A stretch of 64,000 nt of DNA from an uncultured cyanobacterium. Its GTDB lineage: Bacteria; Cyanobacteriota; Vampirovibrionia; Vampirovibrionales; JAGQHJ01. The notes under the pieces were generated by a model. That model worked only from the letters and a program-made list of their open reading frames with translations, did not search any database and was not told where the DNA came from. This document shows, in pieces, positions 27,728 to 36,218 of this stretch. The stretch covers positions 1 through 64,000 of the forward strand of contig CALAJO010000035.1 in assembly GCA_937922745.1 (NCBI GenBank), read 5' to 3'. The position numbers and the translations under genes are program-made. Each line of letters opens with the position of its first letter. Within the stretch, counting starts at the first letter, position 1.

Positions 27728-28465
27728 TTACTTCCCAAAGATTTTAATTAACCCGACACTGACCCCATACAACCCGAAGAGACATCCGGCCATCAGCAAT
27801 TGCGAGAAAGGATCAGGTGATGGGGTAACGATTGCGCCAAGTAAAAAGCACGCCACCACAGCCCACTTCCATTGGGCAAGCAACGCGGAGGAAGAGGTAA
27901 ATCCTATAAGAGAGGCAAACAGCAAAAACAGCGGCACTTGGAACGTAAGGCCGGATGCGAATATAAACCCGCCGCAAAAATCCAGGAAACTGGCAAAACT
28001 TAACTGGTTTTGGGCAAACTCGCTGCCATAATCCAGCAAAAAATGCAGCATGGCGGGCAATATCACGCCGTACCCAAACGCAATACCAGCCATAAAAAGA
28101 GCAAAGCCTAACGCCACAAGCGGAATAACCAGGCGTCTTTCCTTTCCTTCCAGGCCGGGGCTGATAAACCGGATGACCTGGTAAAGGATGACCGGCAGAG
28201 ACAGCCCTATACCAGCCATCACGGAAAATTTGAACGTTGATAAAAAGACCTCTCCCGGTGTTAGCTGGACAAATAACGTCCCTTCCGGCGTCAGTTTTTG
28301 CAGGGCTTGAATTAAAGGCTTGGCAAAATAAAAGGACAATCCCGTTGAAAGCATAACCGTGGCCAGACAAACCAGCAGTCTGCGCCTCAGCTCGGCAAGG
28401 TGTGCCGTAAACGGCATATTGTGAGGTGTGACAGGTTTGCCCGGAGTTGCGGTTACAGGACTCAT
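27728..28465 (-). CDS. tatC: Sec-independent translocase subunit TatC
   Basis: Receptor subunit of the twin-arginine translocase, recognising folded RR-signal proteins. The 245-residue protein has six predicted membrane helices. The N-terminal HLAELRRRLL, the PLIQAL and LFVQLTPGEVFLSTFKFS loop, and the FxxGLxFQVPLFLL segment are family hallmarks. No tatA is adjacent. The first 20 residues before HLAELRRR are somewhat long. Confidence 0.95.
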   Translation of the reverse strand: MSPVTATPGKPVTPHNMPFTAHLAELRRRLLVCLATVMLSTGLSFYFAKPLIQALQKLTPEGTLFVQLTPGEVFLSTFKFSVMAGIGLSLPVILYQVIRFISPGLEGKERRLVIPLVALGFALFMAGIAFGYGVILPAMLHFLLDYGSEFAQNQLSFASFLDFCGGFIFASGLTFQVPLFLLFASLIGFTSSSALLAQWKWAVVACFLLGAIVTPSPDPFSQLLMAGCLFGLYGVSVGLIKIFGK

Positions 28466-28646
28466 GATGAACTTAAAGCACTTGTATTGCGCCTTAAGCG
28501 TAACATAATTGTTTCAACTTTCAAGCAAAGGCTTTACAATTTGCACCTCCTATTGGATAGTAGTAGATGCGGTTTTAAATTATTCATTATTTTCAAAATA
28601 GGGTATATTCGTTATTCATTCACTTGTACTTAAGGAGGAATAAGGC

Positions 28647-28664
28647 GTGAACCGCGACGCCTAA
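28647..28664 (+). other. Five-codon mini-ORF with strong ribosome binding site
   Basis: TAAGGAGGA at 28631-28639 is an excellent Shine-Dalgarno, but the start it serves is GTG 28647, which opens only MNRDA before a stop. The real downstream start is ATG 28687. It may be a leader for re-initiation control of the glycogen synthase-like gene. Confidence 0.3.
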
Positions 28665-28686
28665 ATAATAATATGGGGTGTATAGT

Positions 28687-30657
28687 ATGATTGCAGCATT
28701 GTCATTGGGCAATACATTGTCTTTTAGACCGTCTGGCTACATTCGGCCCTGGTCGCCGGAGCAGCGGCCAAATAACCTTCAAATCAACCAATCGGATAAC
28801 ATCCAGGTCATCCGATTCTCCAGGAGGGCCGCCCAGCGCGCCGGTAAAAACCTTCTTTTCCTAACGGTCGAGCGCCCTTACCGGGTTGGCGGCGGTGGAT
28901 TGGGAACGGCATCCGTCCTGATCCCAAAAGGGATTAACGAAAACCGATCGAAACTCAATGGCGCAAAACAGGACTGCCGGGTCTTGATGCCTATGTTGAA
29001 AGGGCTTGAGGGTTTTGAGTACACTGGTAAGTTTAAGCTGTTGCCCACTCAAGACGGCATTGAAAAATTCGAACTCTACAGCAAGTACGAAAAAGAAAAC
29101 GACACCTGGGTTTACGCCATTAAGAACGAAAAGTACTTTGATCACCAGGTTCTTTACTTTGGCCCCCGCACGGATGAAGATGGCAGACGCCTACCAGAGG
29201 ATCGGCCTGAGAACCCATGGCCCAACGACCGGATTTTCAAGTCCATCATGATGTTTTGCCGGGCTGCCGCGGCATTTACTCCGGATTTGGAAGGCAGTTC
29301 CGATCAGTCCGGTAATCGCTGCGATCAAAAGCAATTTAACGGCAAAATTGATGCGGTAATTGCCAATGACTGGCATACCGGCCCCTACTTCAGCGAACTG
29401 CCTGATGCCGACAGAATGGGCAAAATATTTATGCTGCATAACCCTTACGATGAAGCCAGGCCTACTGCCATTGCCCGCATGAACAAGTTGCTGCCTCCTG
29501 ATTTTGCAATGACAACCTTCTCTCCGTTAGCAATTGGCATTAAGCTTGCAAATACAATTATTGGCGACCCGAACTACATACGGAAACTTACTGCTAATGT
29601 GACGGAGAATTCTGCCCAGTGGGCGCGGTTCCTCCAGGAAAAAGTACAGCAGGGCCGCGTATATGGTGTACACCATAATACCGATGCCAGGTTCGATCCT
29701 TACAAGACGCCTGTTGTGCAGTTAAAAGACGGAACCACGGTTGAGCCCCTGAGCAAGGCGCGTATGAAAGCCGATCCGGCTGGGGAGTGGAACCGCTACA
29801 AGTCCCAGTACAAGCAATATATCCAGGAGCAGTTCGGCCTGAAAGTCGATCCAAATGCAAACCTGGTCGTATTCCTTAACCGGTTGGAACCGTGGCAGAA
29901 GGGTATTTTTATTGCTTTCGACGCCATGGACAAAATTATGTCCAAACACAAAAATACCCAATTCCTCATTGTGGGCGGACGAATTGATATTCCCCACGTG
30001 AATGCCGCCATTGATGCCAGAATGGAAAAATTAAACCAGAAATTTGCAAAGGCCGGCAATACGCGTTTCCTGTATGTTGGCGCACAGCCGCCGGAAATGG
30101 TTTCTAAGATTTTCGCCGCGGCGACATTAGGGCTTAACCCGATGATTTATGAGCCTTACGGCATGGTGCATCTGGAAGAAATGAAGAAATTCGTGCCTTC
30201 TGCCGCATTTGATACGTCAGGACTTTCGTCCACCATTTATGACCCACAATATATTCAAAGCGATCAGGCGGCAGAACGGGTTCGCCCTTCAAAGGGGTAT
30301 GGCCAAACCGGGTTCCTTGGCCCTGAGGTTAACGGAGCTGCTTATTATCCTGCGCTCAACAGGCTACTAAATAAGTTTAACCCCGCTTCGCCCGTGAAGC
30401 GTCTCAGTGCCGGCCAACCTCAAACCCTCGCACAAACTGCCGACAGCATGGTACAAGTTATCGAGCGCGCCTTAACGTTAAAGCAGGAGCATCCGGAAGC
30501 GTTTAGAGCCATTGCCATGAATGCAAATCGTTATGCCAGTAACGAACACAGTTGGAAGAAGCTGGTCGATCGGTATATGGCGCCTGTCTTAGAGGCATTA
30601 AAGATTCGGGATGCCCAGCAAACTGAAAAAAAGCCATCTAACTTGCAAGTCGCATAA
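28687..30657 (+). CDS. GT5 glycogen/starch synthase-like glycosyltransferase
   Basis: Predicted to extend alpha-1,4-glucan from ADP- or UDP-glucose. The protein is 656 residues, well above the 470-500 of GlgA. The GT5 N-terminal site is RVGGGGLGTASV (66-77), then NDWHTGPYFSEL, MLHNPYDEARP, VVFLNRLEPWQKG and the C-terminal nucleotide-binding PMIYEPYGMVHLEEM. It departs from classical GlgA in replacing KTGGL and having a 60-residue N-terminal extension, including SFRPS (12-16). ATG 28687 is used; GTG 28678 is in frame. Convergent with glpX across a shared terminator, so carbon storage and gluconeogenesis genes adjoin. Confidence 0.8.
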   Translation: MIAALSLGNTLSFRPSGYIRPWSPEQRPNNLQINQSDNIQVIRFSRRAAQRAGKNLLFLTVERPYRVGGGGLGTASVLIPKGINENRSKLNGAKQDCRVLMPMLKGLEGFEYTGKFKLLPTQDGIEKFELYSKYEKENDTWVYAIKNEKYFDHQVLYFGPRTDEDGRRLPEDRPENPWPNDRIFKSIMMFCRAAAAFTPDLEGSSDQSGNRCDQKQFNGKIDAVIANDWHTGPYFSELPDADRMGKIFMLHNPYDEARPTAIARMNKLLPPDFAMTTFSPLAIGIKLANTIIGDPNYIRKLTANVTENSAQWARFLQEKVQQGRVYGVHHNTDARFDPYKTPVVQLKDGTTVEPLSKARMKADPAGEWNRYKSQYKQYIQEQFGLKVDPNANLVVFLNRLEPWQKGIFIAFDAMDKIMSKHKNTQFLIVGGRIDIPHVNAAIDARMEKLNQKFAKAGNTRFLYVGAQPPEMVSKIFAAATLGLNPMIYEPYGMVHLEEMKKFVPSAAFDTSGLSSTIYDPQYIQSDQAAERVRPSKGYGQTGFLGPEVNGAAYYPALNRLLNKFNPASPVKRLSAGQPQTLAQTADSMVQVIERALTLKQEHPEAFRAIAMNANRYASNEHSWKKLVDRYMAPVLEALKIRDAQQTEKKPSNLQVA

Positions 30658-30666
30658 TAACCAAAC

Positions 30667-30702
30667 GAAAAGCCGCCTCCTGAAACAGGAAGCGGCTTTT
30701 TA
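30667..30702 (+). terminator. Bidirectional rho-independent terminator
   Basis: AAAAGCCGC (30668-30676) pairs with GCGGCTTTT (30692-30700), with an inner TCCTG-AAA-CAGGA stem. A and T tracts flank it. Shared by the glycogen synthase-like gene and convergent glpX. Confidence 0.88.
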
Positions 30703-30711
30703 ACGTTTAAA

Positions 30712-31719
30712 CTAGTGGAATTTAACCGGGCCACGACGCTCGCTGGACATATGGATGGTATCGACAAACCGGATAATCCCGGATTTATAAGCCATCACAA
30801 TGCTGTGGGTGCGAGAGCCGGTACCAAAGTACCGTACACCCGTTAGCGTATCGCCTGTGGTAACGCCGGTTGCGGCAAATACAATCTCTTCACCCGGTAC
30901 AAGATCGTTGGTTTCATACACCAGTTCTTCACTGGGATCGATGCCCATGGCTTCCCCACGGGCCCGCTCCTCCGGGCTGCGCCAGCGAATCTGCGCCTGG
31001 ATTTCGCCACCCAGGCATTTCACCGCGGCGGCCGCCAAAACGCCTTCCGGTGCGCCACCAATCCCCATAACGGCGTGGATACCGGAACCGCTTAGCGCAG
31101 TTGTAATGGCCGGCATCACGTCACCATCGGAAATCAGCTTAATCCGGGCGCCGCATTGCCTCACATCGTTAATCAGTTCGCTATGGCGTGGCCGATCCAG
31201 GATGACCACCGTAATGTCTTCAATGTTTCTCTCCAGACTCATAGCGATGACGCTGAGGTTGTATTTGACGGGGGCATTGATATCCACCTTGCCCTTGGCG
31301 GATGGCCCAACAATCAACTTGCGCATGTAGGTATCCGGCGCCTGGAACAAGCCGCCTTTAAGGGAAATGGCCAGCGTCGCGATTGAGTTGGGCAAACCAT
31401 TAGCCACCAGGTTGGTGCCTTCAATCGGGTCGACGGCCAGATCCATCTCCGGCAACTCCGGGTTGTTTTGTCCCACCTTCTCGCCGATATAGAGCATCGG
31501 GGCCTCGTCGCGCTCGCCTTCGCCAATGACAATCGTCCCATTCATCGGGATTCGATTGAGGTTCTCCCGCATGGCCGCAACCGCCGCCGCGTCCACCGCG
31601 TTCCGATCGCCTGTGCCCATAAACCGGCCGGCGGCAATGGAGGCTGACTCAACCACACCCAGGATCTCCCTGGAGAGAAACCGTTCTACTGTAACGCCAT
31701 CCGGTATTGCTGTGGGCAT
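30712..31719 (-). CDS. glpX: Class II fructose-1,6-bisphosphatase GlpX type (FBPase/SBPase)
   Basis: Metal-dependent sugar bisphosphatase of gluconeogenesis and, in cyanobacteria, of the Calvin cycle (sedoheptulose bisphosphate too). Family blocks include [30 protein letters not shown], the metal-binding [17 protein letters not shown] and [14 protein letters not shown]. Start 31719 (MPTAIPDGV, 335 residues) has GAGAG about 6 nt upstream; an in-frame ATG at 31749 gives 345 residues and abuts a GGGGTGTATAGTAT sequence also found at the start of the neighbouring glycogen synthase-like gene. Confidence 0.93.
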   Translation of the reverse strand: MPTAIPDGVTVERFLSREILGVVESASIAAGRFMGTGDRNAVDAAAVAAMRENLNRIPMNGTIVIGEGERDEAPMLYIGEKVGQNNPELPEMDLAVDPIEGTNLVANGLPNSIATLAISLKGGLFQAPDTYMRKLIVGPSAKGKVDINAPVKYNLSVIAMSLERNIEDITVVILDRPRHSELINDVRQCGARIKLISDGDVMPAITTALSGSGIHAVMGIGGAPEGVLAAAAVKCLGGEIQAQIRWRSPEERARGEAMGIDPSEELVYETNDLVPGEEIVFAATGVTTGDTLTGVRYFGTGSRTHSIVMAYKSGIIRFVDTIHMSSERRGPVKFH

Positions 31720-31968
31720 TTTATACTCTCGCTCAAGTACTTCTAACATATACTATACACCCCTATTGTTAACTCACTAACCTAAAAGTTTGAATGGAAT
31801 TTATCAAAAACACGCCTCAATGTCACGGAGGAGAAAATATGCCGGAGGTTGCTTTGGGCCATCATTACAGGATTACGGGGCCCAAATTGGATGGATAATT
31901 TCCCAAGACATGATTCCGGGACTGTTCATCCGTTACAATCAATTTAAAGGAGAATGCAGGAAGTTGAT

Positions 31969-32241
31969 ATGCCCAAGGCGCGATTTGAACCCTCTGGCCT
32001 GGAGATTGAAATAGACGAAACCTCCACTTTGCGAGAAGCCGCGCATGTACTAGGCGTGAATGTGCATGACCGCTGTGGCGGAAACGGGGCCTGTTGCAAT
32101 TGCATAGTCACCGTGCTGGAAGGAATGGACAACATTTGCCCCAAAAGTGTGGTGGAAGACGCCGTTTTTTACCTCGGCCCCAACGACCGCCTCTCCTGCC
32201 AGTGCATCATCCACGGCGATGTGGTGGTTCAGGTGGATTAA
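31969..32241 (+). CDS. 2Fe-2S ferredoxin, adrenodoxin/plant-type fold
   Basis: A 90-residue electron carrier. Cluster ligands follow C-x5-C-x2-C: Cys36, Cys42 and Cys45, with a distant fourth at Cys77 (or Cys79). Cys43 is an extra residue inside the loop. Start 31969 (MPKARFEPSG) is chosen because AGGAAG lies about 5 nt before it; ATG 31954 is too close to its upstream AAGGAG. The partner oxidoreductase is not nearby. Confidence 0.88.
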   Translation: MPKARFEPSGLEIEIDETSTLREAAHVLGVNVHDRCGGNGACCNCIVTVLEGMDNICPKSVVEDAVFYLGPNDRLSCQCIIHGDVVVQVD

Positions 32242-32270
32242 GCAATTTTTGTTTCAGCCCGGTTTTTAAT
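32241..32270 (+). promoter_or_regulatory. Bipartite promoter-like element of the candidate regulon
   Basis: AGCAATTTT (32241-32249), 12 nt, GTTTTTAAT (32262-32270), 63 nt upstream of ATG 32304. The first base overlaps the stop codon of the ferredoxin gene. Confidence 0.6.
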
Positions 32271-32303
32271 TGCCAGAACGTAGATCGGAATGAGGAAATG
32301 ATC

Positions 32304-32722
32304 ATGCAAATCCGTTTTACGCCTTTGGGAGAGCACAAAACCAGAAAGAACAGGTTGCTCGATTTTTGGAGCGTACGAAGGAACTAGACATTCCTGCTTT
32401 ACACTTTTGGGTGACTGGCAAAAATGGAAACCATCTCATCGCCAGAGAACCACAAGGTGATGAAGTGGTACAACTTACTGATTACGCTATGAATAAGCTA
32501 GCTTCCGACACGTACGTGAATCGTGAACAACATTACATCGCTACGACTGAACAAGATGTCTCAACAATTCGTTTCTTAATCTCATTTTGCAAGAGTATGT
32601 ACGTAAAGGGAGAGGGTAATGAAAAAGCAGGTGACTTGCTTAGCCATACAGCTCAAAAAGTAGTCAATTCTTTGGTTTCTTATATTGAAACAAGGGTAAA
32701 ATTTGGTATTGTTAACATTTAA
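32304..32722 (+). pseudogene. Frameshifted unknown gene of the candidate regulon
   Basis: The start MQIRFTPLGEHKTRK is in one frame and stops at 32387, while a colinear continuation (KEQVARFLERTKELDIPALH and onward to 32722) is in the -1 frame, with no start codon of its own apart from a TTG at 32366. The switch point is at AGAAAGAAC around 32353, an A-rich site, so a one-base loss, a sequencing error or -1 slippage at A-AAG are all possible. Joined length is about 139 residues. Leader contains RFTP. GAGGA lies 7 nt before ATG 32304. AT-rich codon use. Function unknown. Confidence 0.55.
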
Positions 32723-32761
32723 GACATAATTCTCTTAAGTTAGTAACACCCAAAATTTTAA

Positions 32762-32800
32762 ATAAAAAAGAGGACCTCTACACACGAGCAAAGAGGTCCT
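32762..32800 (-). terminator. Rho-independent terminator of the ClpP-like gene
   Basis: On the minus strand AGGACCTCT (32800-32792) pairs with AGAGGTCCT (32779-32771), followed by CTTTTTTATTT. Confidence 0.85.
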
Positions 32801-32837
32801 AAATGGGAGGGCAAATCACATCAAGCCTGCTGGTTTT

Positions 32838-33824
32838 TTACGCGATAATCTCCAGTCTCGGCTGACGTGTCTCCTCTGGCCTGGCCCTGCGAGAAGGGCC
32901 AAGTAACCCTTCCCTACCCGACAGATGGAATCGGGCATAAGGCTGGCCGGAAGATATGGATGTTCGACTGCTTCCCTGCCTCTCTTCTCCGGACGGTAAT
33001 GCCTCTTCGTAGTGCGGCACCCTGTCAAAGTCAATTCCCTGTTCAGGCTGCGCTTGTTGGGCCCTTGGGTTTGAAAACCGCGGGTCAATCTCAACTGTGG
33101 GCAAGTCGTCATAATCGTTTTCTTCATCACGCCGGCTGATTTCGGCATCCTTCATATGCGCCACCGCCTCACGCGAGACTGCCTGGTTGCCTTGCAGCAG
33201 CACGTAATCCACCAGGCCCAGCTTGAGCGCCTGTAGCGGATAGATATAACAATCGCTGCTGGTCATCTCCCGAACTTTGGCCATGGGCAAGCCGGTCTTC
33301 TGACTGATCAAGCGGTCTATCCGGTCGCGGGCGCGGGTAATCTCCCGGCTTTTATTGGCAATTTCCTCGGCATTGCCGCCAATTTTTTCCACCCACGGCT
33401 GATGGACCATCAGCTTGGCATATCGGTCGATAAAGACACGGGGATCCTTGCCTGCCGTCATCAATAACGTAACCGCCATGCTGCTGGCCTGTCCCATCAC
33501 GATTAAATCGAGAGGAAAAGGCATCTGGCGGAGCATGGCGCTGAGTTTGTAGCCTTGCGTAATGGAGCCGCCGGGCGAGTTGATTATCATCTTCAGGCTT
33601 CCGTTATCCTGATTAGCCCGTTTTTCCTGGGCAATTTTCAACAGCGCATTGGTGGCTGTATACACAATTTCGTCCGTAATGTCCGCTGTAAAATCCAGCA
33701 CGTAGGGGTCTTCCATCATGGTTTCCCCAAACCGGACTGAAGGTTTTCCCCGGTCTTTCGGCCCTGGCAGCAATTGCATCGCCGCATGCGATGTGATCCG
33801 TTGATTCGGAAGCACACTCAGCAT
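32838..33824 (-). CDS. ClpP-like serine protease with N- and C-terminal extensions
   Basis: Core ClpP fold at about residues 37-215: INSPGGSITQGYKLS, catalytic Ser in GQASSMAVTLLMTAG, His in MVHQPW, and the handle helix with Asp in RDRIDRLI. At 328 residues it is far longer than typical ClpP (about 195). The N-terminal 36 residues form a basic leader ending SVRFGETM (RFG at 31-33), and the C-terminal 110 residues are hydrophilic and Gln/Glu/Arg-rich, probably disordered. No clpX or tig is adjacent. It may be a ClpR/ClpP paralog with altered recruitment. GAGGA precedes the ATG. Confidence 0.85.
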   Translation of the reverse strand: MLSVLPNQRITSHAAMQLLPGPKDRGKPSVRFGETMMEDPYVLDFTADITDEIVYTATNALLKIAQEKRANQDNGSLKMIINSPGGSITQGYKLSAMLRQMPFPLDLIVMGQASSMAVTLLMTAGKDPRVFIDRYAKLMVHQPWVEKIGGNAEEIANKSREITRARDRIDRLISQKTGLPMAKVREMTSSDCYIYPLQALKLGLVDYVLLQGNQAVSREAVAHMKDAEISRRDEENDYDDLPTVEIDPRFSNPRAQQAQPEQGIDFDRVPHYEEALPSGEERQGSSRTSISSGQPYARFHLSGREGLLGPSRRARPEETRQPRLEIIA

Positions 33825-34002
33825 TATAATTCGTCCTCGCTTGTTCCCACCTCTTTTGGTTCAGCCTGGTTAAGAGCAAGCCAAACCGTATCTCAACCGA
33901 ATGGTTATTTCCCTGCCTCACTAACAGAAAAATCATACTAATGGTTAATTAAACATGCAATATATATTAAGAAATGTTTCTCCCAATTTCTTTAAACACG
34001 CT

Positions 34003-34031
34003 GGCATCAAATCTGGGAGCACGGTTTTTAT
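34003..34031 (+). promoter_or_regulatory. Bipartite promoter-like element of the candidate regulon (divergent upstream half)
   Basis: GGCATCAAA (34003-34011), 12 nt, GTTTTTAT (34024-34031), 75 nt upstream of ATG 34078. Confidence 0.45.
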
Positions 34032-34077
34032 ACAAGTAGAGGGGATAACGATTTGTTGTGAAGGGGGATAAACAGAG

Positions 34078-34554
34078 ATGGGCTTATTTGGCATTCCTAG
34101 GGCTGCACGAGCATTCCAACCTTTTGATTTACCGCCTGGCGGCTTTCAGGCCGGTGTAACCACCGTACCAAATTTAACTGAACCCATTGATGTGGTTTGT
34201 ATCGGTAAGCGCGATAATAATTGCACTGGAGAAGAGCCAATGCTGAGAGAAGGTCGTATTAGCGTTTCCGCAGTACCAGATGAAGGCGAGCCAGAGCAAA
34301 CCCAATCATCAGCTGTAGAACTTGAACTACGGGATGATCCTCGACTGAATCATATTTTTGGCCAGCTTGGCTTGCAAGCCCCACCATCTATTACGGTTGG
34401 GGAAAAAGATAATGCTTTTGCAAAAAGCAAGGGTACACCAACCACAGGCTTTCGAGATTCCGAAAGAATTCCACTCGATCCCGAAAGCCAGGCAGTTGTA
34501 CCGGCAGAGATGGGAGCTCCAGGCAGGAAGCCTCGCATTGTATTGAGCGCCTAA
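34078..34554 (+). CDS. Unknown protein, 158 residues
   Basis: Not recognised. The N-terminus MGLFGIPRAARAFQPFD is basic and acid-free for 16 residues. The rest is Pro/Gly/Glu-rich, with low predicted order and two cysteines (CIGKRDNNC). GAAGGGGG lies upstream of the ATG at 34061-34068. Driven by a regulon-type element, followed by a large hairpin at 34581. Function unknown. Confidence 0.55.
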   Translation: MGLFGIPRAARAFQPFDLPPGGFQAGVTTVPNLTEPIDVVCIGKRDNNCTGEEPMLREGRISVSAVPDEGEPEQTQSSAVELELRDDPRLNHIFGQLGLQAPPSITVGEKDNAFAKSKGTPTTGFRDSERIPLDPESQAVVPAEMGAPGRKPRIVLSA

Positions 34555-34580
34555 ATTTTAGTCCTCCTTATCCCACGCCT

Positions 34581-34617
34581 GCATTCACCGGCTGATACAT
34601 TGAAGCCGGTGAAATGC
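34581..34617 (+). repeat. Strong hairpin without U-tract
   Basis: GCATTCACCGGCT (34581-34593) pairs with AGCCGGTGAAATGC (34604-34617) with one bulged A. No T run follows on either strand, so it may stabilise a 3' end or be processed rather than terminate transcription. Confidence 0.5.
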
Positions 34618-34910
34618 GCGTGTGTAAAAAATTACGGGAAATCCGCAGAAAACCATTTTCTTTCCCAAACGGATGAGGCATACTATCGGCAAGAGTGCGT
34701 TAATAAAATGGCCCTTTTGCTGATGACGTCTTTGGTTGAATCACCCAAACGCTTGCCAGGTACGCAAAAAAAATTGGATTCCCTGAATTTGAAAAATTTG
34801 GGCCAAAATGGCTGGAAACTATCAAAAATGCAAGTCTTCCGGTTTTTTTATGTCTGGTACAATAACAAAAGTACCGTGCAAACACCGTCCCTTGCTTTTG
34901 GAATTTGATA
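34618..34910. other. Intergenic region upstream of the LCP operon
   Basis: No convincing gene: a 102-codon frame from 34600 runs through the hairpin and has no ribosome binding site. TACAAT at about 34857-34862 is a possible -10 box for the operon at 34911. Confidence 0.35.
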
Positions 34911-36218
34911 ATGACTGTGGCAAAACACTATACCGCACCCAAGGCGAAAGCCAAAAATAACGAACCCTCTTGGTTTGTCGTCATTCTCCTCAGTGGTATT
35001 CTTAGCGGCATGCTGCTTTTTACCATTGGCTGGTACATGTCGCTGCCGGAGACCCAACGCACCGCCGTAATCGACAAACTGGTCGCAACCAAGGATATCT
35101 TCCCCGGCATTATGGGCCTCAACCAATCCAAGCTGTTGCTGGTCATGGGCGTCGATATGCCGCCCCTTGGGTCAACGGACGACTATCACGCTGTTCGGAC
35201 GGATACAATGATGCTGGTGAAGCTGGATAACGGCAGCAAGCGCATCAATGTCGTGTCCATTCCTCGGGATAGCAAGGTGTATATCGCCGGCAGCAACCGA
35301 GTCGATAAGATTAACGCCGCCTTTACCTATGGCGGCCCGGAATCGACGGTTGCCACCGTGGAGTCCACGCTTGGGGTTGACATTGACAACTATATCGTGG
35401 CCAATATTCGTGGCGTGCGGGATTTCATCGATGCCCTTGGCGGGATCGACATTTATGTTGAAAAGCCGATGCACTATCGTGACCGCACCGCAGGATTAAA
35501 TATTAACCTTGAACCCGGATACCAGCATCTTAACGGTGTTCAAGCGGAAGGGTTTTTAAGGTTCCGTCATGATGCACTGGGCGATATTGGCCGGATTCGT
35601 CGGCAGCAGCAGTTCATTAATGCCGTTAGCGCCAAGGTAAAAGACCCGGAAACGCTATTGAGAATCAAGCCGATTTTATCCGCCAGCAACAAGTTTGTTT
35701 TAACCGATATGTCTACCCAGGATCTGATTCGCCTGGCCATGTTCGCCAAGGACATGGATAAATCCGGCGTCCAAACGGCCACGCTGCCCGGACGCCCCTC
35801 TTTAAACAGCGCCGTCAGCTATTGGATTATCGACCCGCAAGCGGCTGAGGCTGTTTTAAACCGCCTTATTGTGGGCGTAAACAGCAGCGAGGAACTGGGT
35901 GTAAACGAAAAACCCACGGTCGGCCTGCTGTATACCAGCAGCCATCAGGGGCAGGTGGCGGATTACCGCGCCAAACTGGAAGCCGAAGGGTTTGATGTGG
36001 TTTGCCGATCCCAAGTGCGGCGCAGCACCACCAAAGTAATTACGCATAACGCCGCAGCAACCCAAAAAACCAGTGCCCGTCTGCTTGAAACCATGCCGGC
36101 CTTGTCTAGCGCGCAGTTGATTTTTTCGCCGCATGGCGGTACATTTGAGACGAATTCATGCGGTCGTTCCGATTACACCATCGTTCTTGGAGAAGATAGG
36201 AGTGCATCAAACCAATGA
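34911..36218 (+). CDS. LytR-CpsA-Psr (LCP) family phosphotransferase
   Basis: Membrane-anchored enzyme that transfers undecaprenyl-linked polymers to peptidoglycan or other acceptors. Of 435 residues, 22-43 form the anchor (VVILLSGILSGMLLFTIGWY), followed by the LCP domain with GSTDDYHAVRTDTMMLV, VVSIPRDSKVYI, GGIDIYVEKPM and GFLRFRHDALGDIGRIRRQQ (arginines that bind pyrophosphate), then a LytR C-terminal domain (about 335-435). ATG 34911 is used; an upstream TTG is in frame. First gene of a probable three-gene operon, overlapping the next by ATGA. Confidence 0.93.
   Translation: MTVAKHYTAPKAKAKNNEPSWFVVILLSGILSGMLLFTIGWYMSLPETQRTAVIDKLVATKDIFPGIMGLNQSKLLLVMGVDMPPLGSTDDYHAVRTDTMMLVKLDNGSKRINVVSIPRDSKVYIAGSNRVDKINAAFTYGGPESTVATVESTLGVDIDNYIVANIRGVRDFIDALGGIDIYVEKPMHYRDRTAGLNINLEPGYQHLNGVQAEGFLRFRHDALGDIGRIRRQQQFINAVSAKVKDPETLLRIKPILSASNKFVLTDMSTQDLIRLAMFAKDMDKSGVQTATLPGRPSLNSAVSYWIIDPQAAEAVLNRLIVGVNSSEELGVNEKPTVGLLYTSSHQGQVADYRAKLEAEGFDVVCRSQVRRSTTKVITHNAAATQKTSARLLETMPALSSAQLIFSPHGGTFETNSCGRSDYTIVLGEDRSASNQ

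Noticed and set aside
27612-28031. 139-codon plus-strand open frame
   Set aside because: The last two thirds are antisense to tatC. The first 38 codons look partly coding and are noted only as a possible remnant.
34600-34908. 102-codon open frame before the LCP gene
   Set aside because: Starts inside a hairpin, lacks a ribosome binding site and has unlikely composition.
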